Assembly (NCBI GenBank): GCA_028284185.1 | Contig: JANQSG010000009.1 | Coordinates: 1 to 40,826, forward strand | From: Kangiella sp. | Lineage (GTDB): Bacteria; Pseudomonadota; Gammaproteobacteria; Enterobacterales; Kangiellaceae | Direction of reading: 5' to 3' | Length of the DNA stretch: 40,826 nt | Shown here: positions 33,679 to 40,826 of the stretch, piece after piece | Layout: each line of letters begins with the position of its first letter | Numbering within the stretch: the first letter of the stretch is position 1 | Notes under the pieces: generated by a model | What the model saw: the letters and a program-made list of their open reading frames with translations, nothing else | Told to the model about the DNA's origin: nothing | Database searches by the model: none | Made by a program: the position numbers and the translations under genes

Positions 33679-33705
33679 TTAGCACTCAATCCCCTTGAGT
33701 GCTAA
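33679..33705. promoter_or_regulatory. CIRCE operator (HrcA-binding site)
   Basis: TTAGCACTC, nine bases, GAGTGCTAA: a perfect copy of the CIRCE consensus. It is the operator of the heat-shock repressor HrcA, here 80 bases upstream of groES. Confidence 0.95.
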
Positions 33706-33721
33706 AATTTCGTCCCCATAT
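33694..33721 (+). promoter_or_regulatory. Sigma-32-type heat-shock promoter of groESL
   Basis: CTTGAG (33694-33699, within TCCCCTTGAG) and CCCCATAT (33714-33721) with a 14-base spacer match the sigma-32 consensus (CTTGAA and CCCCATNT). The -35 overlaps the right arm of CIRCE, so HrcA would block it. Confidence 0.85.
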
Positions 33722-33784
33722 CTTGTTCACTTATTTAAATTTAAGCCTCAAATCCAATAAATAGAGGCAGTTTAGGAGAGAAAA

Positions 33785-34072
33785 ATGAGCTTACGTCCAT
33801 TACATGACCGCGTTGTCGTTAAACGCATCGAAGAAGAGGCTCTTTCTGCTGGCGGTATCGTAATTCCTGATAACGCTAAAGAGAAAGCTAACAAAGGTAC
33901 TGTTATCGCTGTGGGTAACGGTAAAGCGTTGGATAACGGCGACGTTCGTGCTTTAGCTGTTAAAGAAGGCGACGTGGTTTTATTTGGCCAATACGCGGGT
34001 CAAGAAGTGAAAGTTGATGGCGATAAAGTCTTAGTACTTAAAGAAGAAGAAATCTTCGCAATCGTAGAATAA
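33785..34072 (+). CDS. groS: Co-chaperonin GroES
   Basis: 95 residues, full length. [20 protein letters not shown], the mobile-loop [20 protein letters not shown], and [20 protein letters not shown] with a final [11 protein letters not shown] are standard. The heptameric lid of GroEL in cytoplasmic protein folding. AGGAG lies six bases before the ATG. It is followed by groEL after 54 bases in one operon, under CIRCE and sigma-32 control. Confidence 0.99.
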   Translation: MSLRPLHDRVVVKRIEEEALSAGGIVIPDNAKEKANKGTVIAVGNGKALDNGDVRALAVKEGDVVLFGQYAGQEVKVDGDKVLVLKEEEIFAIVE

Positions 34073-34114
34073 TCGACTATTTAATAGATTTTAACCGAAT
34101 TTAAAAGAATTTAG

Positions 34115-35770
<1,656 letters not shown>

Positions 35771-35910
35771 TTTTAACTGGCCTTTTTGTTCCATTTCTTT
35801 GTTAGGTTGATTTTTTCGTTTGGTCATTTGCACAGAGCAAACTCCCGACACTTAAAAATCAGCCTGCCGCGAACTGAAACAAAAATCCGGTGTTAAAATA
35901 CGCCTGTTTA

Positions 35911-35934
35911 AAAACCTCGCTTTGGCGGGGTTTT
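35911..35934 (+). terminator. Terminator of groESL
   Basis: AAAACCTCGC and GCGGGGTTTT with a 4-base TTTG loop, one G-T wobble, followed by further Ts. It also works against the convergent minus-strand gene that ends at 35938. Confidence 0.88.
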
Positions 35935-35937
35935 TAT

Positions 35938-36237
35938 TTATCCGCATTTACAATAGATGGTCACCTTGAATTTAACCTCAATGTATTCATCAGTTTCATT
36001 GAGTAATTTCACGCTAACACCATCTTTTAAATGCCCTTTACAGGTACCAGTAGAGCAAAGGCCATTTTCACAATACCCATTTGCCTCATCACTAATCCAA
36101 CGATTAAAGGTACCAAGCCAAGAGGCTTCGCCTTGCTTTTTGTTGATACGTTTGCGTCTGGCACTATACTTTTGTTCACTTATATCTGCACAAAGAGTAC
36201 TGCCTAAGGTGGCATCTCTACTAATATCACTAGACAT
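35938..36237 (-). CDS. Cys-rich small protein of unknown function
   Basis: 99 residues; not recognised. A basic region (YSARRKRINKKQG) follows the N-terminus. The C-terminal part has six cysteines in G-Y-C-E-N-G-L-C-S-T-G-T-C-K-G-H and I-Y-C-K-C-G, which could hold zinc or disulfides. There is no signal peptide, so metal binding in the cytoplasm is more likely than disulfides (inference). It is divergent from the secreted 339-residue gene. Confidence 0.55.
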   Translation of the reverse strand: MSSDISRDATLGSTLCADISEQKYSARRKRINKKQGEASWLGTFNRWISDEANGYCENGLCSTGTCKGHLKDGVSVKLLNETDEYIEVKFKVTIYCKCG

Positions 36238-36377
36238 CGACTTATCCTTATCTATTTCCTTGAATATGAGTTACCAGCTTACTGGATGTGAAGCAGTTTT
36301 TGGATGATGGTGTTCTCAATATTGTGTGATTTTTAACCAATAAAGGTGTATCTTATTGAATTAAGGAGGATTATGTT

Positions 36378-37397
36378 ATGCGTAAATCTATATGTGTTAC
36401 AACTGTTGTTCTTCTATCTTTGACTCAGTCGGCGTTAGCCAACAAGGTCAAAAAGCTCAAATTGTATGCCCTAGATGGCTATGCCCATGCTCCGGTAGTC
36501 AAGGTTTATTCCACCAATGGTGAAAAGTGGAATCAAATTGATAAAACCTACGAAACAACTTTTCGGGCTCGACTCAATGCCGAATGTAAGTATGAAGGCA
36601 AAGGCAATAAGGCTTATAGTGGTGATATGACGGTCAAGGGGTTTGTTCAAGTGGGTAAGGAAGACCCGATTGCTATTTTGATCCCTCATGCCAATGAAAC
36701 TAAGGCTAAATTTCGATTTGAAGGTGATAGCGGTTTTAGTGCAGTTCAGGCCTGTAATACTGAATTGGAAAAGCGTTTATCGCAAGATGCTGATCTGACC
36801 AAATATCATATCCTGGGTAAAGGGTTTACCCTTAAATATCCTGCGGCTTATCAACTGGGTTATTACTTGAAGTGTAAGCCTACGGGATTAGGTTTTACTG
36901 ACACCGCAAGAAAGAGTGTTAAGGTCAATGCCAAGATTAATTGTATGGGTTCGGATCTGGCTAAGGAAAAAATTCCTAAGCCAAAACCAGTGCCTCCAAA
37001 GCGGGCTAAATTGGTGGAACTGATTAAAGCTATTAAATTTGCACCTAAAGTAAAACATATTGTGGGCAAATGTCCTGCTCAAGTGGAATTCAATGGCTCT
37101 ATCACCAGCAATCGTCCTGGTACTGTGGAATACCAGTACCTGAGTCATGATGGTCGTGAATCACCAAAATTAAAGCTCAAATTTGATAAAAAAGGTACTA
37201 AAAAACTAAGAGTTTGGAAACGCACTATCAATAAGGCTAAGGCCAAAGATGCATTTGCTGTAGCTGGAAATAGCGAAAGTAAATTTGATTACAAGGGCTG
37301 GTATAAACTGCGTATTTTGTTGCCCAAAGGCCATAAGGATATTAAGAAGGACTATAGCTTGAAATGTGTTAAAACCAATCAGACTTTTAAGAAATAA
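36378..37397 (+). CDS. Secreted protein of unknown function with Ig-like domain
   Basis: 339 residues. A signal peptide (1-21, cleaved after SALA) leads a very basic mature protein with several cysteines and two beta-rich parts. The first (about 22-195) has repeated elements around C50, C126 and C166. A proline/lysine linker KPKPVPPKRA follows. The C-terminal part (about 220-335) contains KCPAQVEFNGSITSNRPGTV and YQYLSHDGRESPKLKLKF. This K/P-C-P-x-V-x-F-x-G-x-I-x-S pattern recurs in many exported proteins as an Ig-like domain of unknown role. AGGAGG lies eight bases before the ATG. Confidence 0.7.
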   Translation: MRKSICVTTVVLLSLTQSALANKVKKLKLYALDGYAHAPVVKVYSTNGEKWNQIDKTYETTFRARLNAECKYEGKGNKAYSGDMTVKGFVQVGKEDPIAILIPHANETKAKFRFEGDSGFSAVQACNTELEKRLSQDADLTKYHILGKGFTLKYPAAYQLGYYLKCKPTGLGFTDTARKSVKVNAKINCMGSDLAKEKIPKPKPVPPKRAKLVELIKAIKFAPKVKHIVGKCPAQVEFNGSITSNRPGTVEYQYLSHDGRESPKLKLKFDKKGTKKLRVWKRTINKAKAKDAFAVAGNSESKFDYKGWYKLRILLPKGHKDIKKDYSLKCVKTNQTFKK

Positions 37398-37402
37398 TGG
37401 TA

Positions 37403-37427
37403 AGCCCTTATTGTTTTGATAAGGGCT
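37403..37427 (+). terminator. Probable transcription-end hairpin after the secreted protein
   Basis: AGCCCTTAT and ATAAGGGCT pair perfectly (9 bp, 7-base loop) six bases after the stop codon. No T-run follows, so it may act as an RNA-stabilising or weak termination hairpin. Confidence 0.5.
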
Positions 37428-37492
37428 CTACTAAAATTGGGCTTAAATAGAGTTTCAAGATCATAATTTATCAATTTTTATTGAGTAAAGTT

Positions 37493-38656
37493 TTACTGGT
37501 TTTTACGAGCCTTGTATTTATCCATTATTTTCAAGGTTTCTTGTACAGGAAGAGCTTTCATCATTCTTCCTTTTTGTCCTTGCATATCGGTTGCCATAAA
37601 TAGTGAATTGTAAATAGCCTCTTCGGTAGCCTCTACTGCCGCCAGAAAAAGAGGGGACATATAATCGTTAGCAACTTCTATGGTATTTTTTTCTCTTTCT
37701 TTTGCACTGTACGGAATACGAAGCTGGGGGTGGGTACTAAAGGCTATGCTATAGTCTCCGCTGCCGTTGGATGAAAATGATCCTACTTTTCCGAATGCCA
37801 AAAAAGAGCGTTTGGCCAGACGTTTTAAATTTCTGGCCGATAGGGGAGCGTCAGTAGCAATTACAATCATACAGGAGCCGTCAACCACATAGGGAACATC
37901 GTTGGCCATATAAAAGTTATTCAGTTCTTCTCCTACCGGAGCTCCATTGATTTGTAAGATACCTCCAAAATTGGTTTGTACAAGCACGCCTACTGTGTAG
38001 CCGCCCCTTTCTTTCGGAAGCACACGCGATGAAGTGCCGATACCACCTTTAAAGCCTAAAGCCCTGGTGCCGGTTCCGGCTCCTACATTGCCTTCGGCTA
38101 CTTTTTCGGTGGTTGCCGTGTTGATGGCTTCCATTACGTGCTTATCTTTTACATGCCTTCCTCTAATATCGTTAAGCCACCCATCATTGGTTTCTCCTAC
38201 TACGGGATTTACCGACCTGATTTTGGCATTTTCCGGAATGGAAAGCGTGTAATTTACCAGGCTATTGGCTACCAAAAAGGCGTTGAGAGTATTGGTGAGG
38301 GCGATGGGTGTTTCGATATTGCCAAGCTCCTCGATTTGGGTAAATCCAAGGGCTTTTCCAAAGCCGTTGCCGACAAATACAGCTGCCGGCACTTTTTGCT
38401 GAAAAATGTTTCCCTGATGGGGCAGAATTACAGTTACTCCGGTGCGGATAGAATCTCCGGCAACTAATGTTTTTTGTCCAACCGAAACTCCTTTTACATC
38501 AGTAATGGCATTCCACTTCCCTGGGGTAAGGATTCCGGGTTCGATGCCCAAATCTCTAGCTCTTTTTCGTTGTTCTTGTGCCTGAGCAAGTGAAAGAAAG
38601 CTTATAAGCACTGTTATAACAGCTATCGATTTTTTCATTAGTTTAAATTTTGTCAT
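37493..38656 (-). CDS. P1 (DmpA/S58) family aminopeptidase, secreted
   Basis: 387 residues; a second ATG at 38638 (M-K-K-S) is equally possible and gives a cleaner signal peptide ending A-Q-A-Q. DmpA-type enzymes self-cleave before a Ser that becomes the N-terminal nucleophile; here G260-S261-C262 in VVDGSCMIVIATDAPLS. Also visible are GITDVKGVSVG-like WNAITDVKGVSVGQ and NVGAGTGTRALGFKGGIGTS. They release D- or beta-amino acids from peptide N-termini. No Shine-Dalgarno sequence; it follows the serine hydrolase by 16 bases. Confidence 0.9.
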   Translation of the reverse strand: MTKFKLMKKSIAVITVLISFLSLAQAQEQRKRARDLGIEPGILTPGKWNAITDVKGVSVGQKTLVAGDSIRTGVTVILPHQGNIFQQKVPAAVFVGNGFGKALGFTQIEELGNIETPIALTNTLNAFLVANSLVNYTLSIPENAKIRSVNPVVGETNDGWLNDIRGRHVKDKHVMEAINTATTEKVAEGNVGAGTGTRALGFKGGIGTSSRVLPKERGGYTVGVLVQTNFGGILQINGAPVGEELNNFYMANDVPYVVDGSCMIVIATDAPLSARNLKRLAKRSFLAFGKVGSFSSNGSGDYSIAFSTHPQLRIPYSAKEREKNTIEVANDYMSPLFLAAVEATEEAIYNSLFMATDMQGQKGRMMKALPVQETLKIMDKYKARKNQ

Positions 38657-38672
38657 TTACAAGGAAATTAAT

Positions 38673-40349
38673 TTACTTTCGTCTTTCAAACCATACGTTC
38701 CTGGCTCTGCTGTTTGAGACGAAAGCCCCAGTGACATTGCCTTCCTTATTCCGCTTCAATTTAACAAACTGGAAAGCACTATTTCCCTGTAAAATATCCT
38801 GTTTGATTATTTTTATTTTAAAGTTTCCATGCCTGGTATGATTTCCAACCAGGTTTTCATTGTCTATTGAAATATAGTAGCTGGTTTTTAACTCCGGGCT
38901 AAAATATTCACCGGCAATGGATTGCAATAATTTTTTTGCATAAGGAGTAGGGACGGGTTGAAATGCATTAAAAACCGTTGCGGCTTTATCACTAATGACC
39001 GTCATTGTCTTTTCTTCTTTATTCGAGTCAAATCGGACTTTTACCGAGCTCCCTGATAATAGAAATTCATCCTTTTTGACAGGGATTAGCGAGGTTCCAT
39101 TACTCTCAGAACGGGCATAAATTAGGGTATCATCTTTTAAATAGATATTACGTAAACTATTCTTTTTATAGTTCCAATAAGAACCGACGTATTTGTTGAG
39201 TGTTTCGGTTGGAAGTTTTATACCTGTAGGTGCGATTGTTGCCTTTGTATCGTCCTGTTTATCTGTGAGCAGTATTTCAGCAATTTTATTTGCTTTACTG
39301 CCGGGCGATGCGGTCGAAAAATTGGTAATAATGGCTATGCTCAGCTTTTCATCGGGGTAGGTACCAATGGATGATCGATAGCCCCCTATAGAACCTCCGT
39401 GTTGCACACGCTTAACACCTTTGAACGAGTCAACTCGAACGCCAAAAGCATAATCATTATGAGCACCACTGGTTAGTGGATCTAAAGTAAGCATCATTTT
39501 AAAAGCTTTTTCCCAGCCGGGTTTGGGGGTGGTAAAGTTTTCAAGCCAGGCCAACAGATCTTCTGTGGTTGAGTGCATATTTCCAGAGCCTACATAGCCC
39601 CAATATTCAACAGCTCTGTCGAAACCATTTTTTCTTGCGTAATAGGAAGTTGCATTATTGGGGACAACCCTGTTGTATTTATCTTCTACATAGGTGTGGT
39701 TCATGTCTAAGGGTTCAAACACCGATTTTTTCATCCAATCGGTAAACTTTTCCCCGGTTACTTCTTCAATAATTTTTGCCATAAACATATAGCCAGTATT
39801 GCAATACAAGTATTCGCTGCCGGGTTCAAAATTCAGGTCACGCTGGTCTTGCATGAGCCGGTAGAGGTCTGCGTTGGTTCTGGAATCATCGCCTCTCCAT
39901 CCGGCCAGGGCGAATAGAGTGTGTAGGCTTCTTAACCCACTGGTGTGGTGCAGCATCTGCCGGATGGTAATTTTCTCTGCGTATTCGGGTAGTTCAGGCA
40001 TGTATTTTATAATCTTATCATCAACAGAAAGTTTGCCCTGAAGATGAAGCAGCACAATACCCATAGCAGTGAACTGTTTGGAAACAGAAGCTACATTAAA
40101 GCGTGTGCCGGTAGTATTGGGTACCATGTATTCCAAACTTGCCAGTCCATAAGCCTTTGAAAATACTAATTTTCCGTCTTTCATTACCCCGACAGCTCCT
40201 CCGGGATGATTTGGGACATTCCACTGAGTGAAAATTTTATCTATTTTTTGATGTTGAGCAGTCGTTAGCTGCGCATAGCCGTATTGAGAAACACAACTTA
40301 GTATAAATACTAATAATAACGGTTTGAGAATTCTTTTAAGTAAAATCAT
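38673..40349 (-). CDS. Serine beta-lactamase-fold hydrolase (D-aminopeptidase/esterase type)
   Basis: 558 residues. A signal peptide (about 1-26, ending Y-G-Y-A-Q) precedes a class C/PBP4-type catalytic domain with SxxK S88-V-S-K91, YxN Y182-C-N184 and H317-G-G319. A C-terminal beta-rich region (about 385-555) resembles the DUF3471-type domain of such hydrolases. Substrates are probably D-amino-acid peptides or esters; a true beta-lactamase role is unlikely given the length. It starts five bases after the D-aminoacylase stop without a Shine-Dalgarno sequence. Confidence 0.9.
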   Translation of the reverse strand: MILLKRILKPLLLVFILSCVSQYGYAQLTTAQHQKIDKIFTQWNVPNHPGGAVGVMKDGKLVFSKAYGLASLEYMVPNTTGTRFNVASVSKQFTAMGIVLLHLQGKLSVDDKIIKYMPELPEYAEKITIRQMLHHTSGLRSLHTLFALAGWRGDDSRTNADLYRLMQDQRDLNFEPGSEYLYCNTGYMFMAKIIEEVTGEKFTDWMKKSVFEPLDMNHTYVEDKYNRVVPNNATSYYARKNGFDRAVEYWGYVGSGNMHSTTEDLLAWLENFTTPKPGWEKAFKMMLTLDPLTSGAHNDYAFGVRVDSFKGVKRVQHGGSIGGYRSSIGTYPDEKLSIAIITNFSTASPGSKANKIAEILLTDKQDDTKATIAPTGIKLPTETLNKYVGSYWNYKKNSLRNIYLKDDTLIYARSESNGTSLIPVKKDEFLLSGSSVKVRFDSNKEEKTMTVISDKAATVFNAFQPVPTPYAKKLLQSIAGEYFSPELKTSYYISIDNENLVGNHTRHGNFKIKIIKQDILQGNSAFQFVKLKRNKEGNVTGAFVSNSRARNVWFERRK

Positions 40350-40354
40350 GGTTT

Positions 40355-40826
40355 TTATTTTGTACCCTTTCTTAAAACTTTTCCGGCTTTTATGTTTTGA
40401 AATACCCCATTATCAACCGCAAGCTGGCCGTTAACCATTACATAAGAAATTCCTTCAGAGTATTGGTGGGGTTTTTCAAAGGTTGCTTTGTCGATAATGG
40501 TTTCGGGATTGAAAATGACGATGTCGGCCATCATTTTTTCTTTGATCAGGCCCCGGTCTTTTAGGCCAAGTGTTGTTGCTGGAAGTTTAGTCATTTTATA
40601 GATAGCCTCTGACAATGAGAGGGTTCCTTTTTCGCGCACATAGTGGCCGAGTACTCTGGGGAAAGTGCCGTACCAGCGTGGATGTGGGTGTCCCATTCCG
40701 GGTTTTACTAACCTCCCATCCGAAGCGATCATAGTTTGTGGATGTTGCATGATGCGCTCTACATCACCTTCATCCATAGCGTGAAAAACACAGGAGGCAC
40801 CACCATTTAGCTGGGCTTCGATAACC
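40355..40826 (-). CDS. N-acyl-D-amino-acid deacylase (D-aminoacylase), N-terminus outside window
   Basis: 156 C-terminal residues are visible; the frame stays open to the window edge (codons start at 40825). The amidohydrolase-superfamily pattern is seen in HPQTMIASDGRLVKPGMGHP (metal-site Asp), then HPRWYGTFPRVLGHYVREKG, L-P-A-T-T-L-G-L-K-D-R-G and the terminal beta sheet ADIVIFNPETIIDKATFEKP. It removes acyl groups from D-amino acids. It is the first visible gene of a three-gene minus-strand operon with a serine hydrolase and a DmpA-type aminopeptidase. Confidence 0.92.
   Translation of the reverse strand, partial: VIEAQLNGGASCVFHAMDEGDVERIMQHPQTMIASDGRLVKPGMGHPHPRWYGTFPRVLGHYVREKGTLSLSEAIYKMTKLPATTLGLKDRGLIKEKMMADIVIFNPETIIDKATFEKPHQYSEGISYVMVNGQLAVDNGVFQNIKAGKVLRKGTK

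Noticed and set aside
38673-40349. Antibiotic-resistance beta-lactamase
   Set aside because: SxxK, YxN and HxG motifs are shared by esterases and D-peptidases; the extra C-terminal beta domain and the D-aminoacylase/DmpA neighbours point to peptide processing.

Overview
The window is chromosomal DNA from a low-GC, heterotrophic gammaproteobacterium. The supporting evidence is a gammaproteobacterial-type GroES/GroEL pair, an aroQ-accB-accC operon, DsbD, FxsA, CutA and YjdM. Marine Kangiella/Aliikangiella-like bacteria fit best, but that is an impression from protein style and gene order, not a computed placement. There are no tRNA, rRNA, phage, transposase or CRISPR features.

Layout. (a) 1-7864, minus strand: a cut-off DUF5946 protein, then an envelope operon read right to left as RDD, SpoIIM-like, DUF4129, DUF4350, MoxR ATPase, DUF58 and a SUKH protein. 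Several of these genes overlap or nearly touch. (b) 8041-10344, minus strand: aroQ-accB-accC, closed by a clear terminator. (c) 10713-15639, plus strand: a three-gene signalling unit of OmpR-type response regulator, LysM/FecR/Fn3-like periplasmic protein and CHASE2 histidine kinase. (d) 15758-17883: an EamA exporter, then ppk2 behind a perfect FNR-type box.

(e) 17891-23407 is the most interesting part. A minus-strand operon of tlpA-like thioredoxin, DUF4266 lipoprotein, DUF3570 outer-membrane protein, apbE and dsbD is divergent from a membrane-anchored LuxR-type regulator. GGTACATATG repeats lie in the shared promoter region. The DUF3570 protein carries D-S-L-T-G-A-S, which matches the pattern flavinylated by ApbE enzymes. 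This suggests an outer-membrane protein with covalent FMN, served by a dedicated FMN transferase and a thiol-redox relay.

(f) 23512-30995: LtaS-like sulfatase, cytochrome b561, cutA, fxsA, DUF1428, a small membrane protein, yjdM, and a DUF2306/AraC divergent pair. A mobile-looking palindromic repeat lies upstream of fxsA. (g) 31015-33580, minus strand: four poorly characterised genes, including a 48-residue membrane protein. (h) 33679-35934: groES-groEL with both a perfect CIRCE operator and a sigma-32-type promoter.

(i) 35938-37397: two unknown proteins, one Cys-rich and one secreted. (j) 37493-40826, minus strand: D-aminoacylase (cut by the window edge), serine beta-lactamase-fold hydrolase and P1/DmpA aminopeptidase. 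This trio looks like uptake or processing of D-amino-acid peptides. Its signal peptides and absence of Shine-Dalgarno sequences look Bacteroidota-like, suggesting horizontal acquisition or, less happily, an assembly join.
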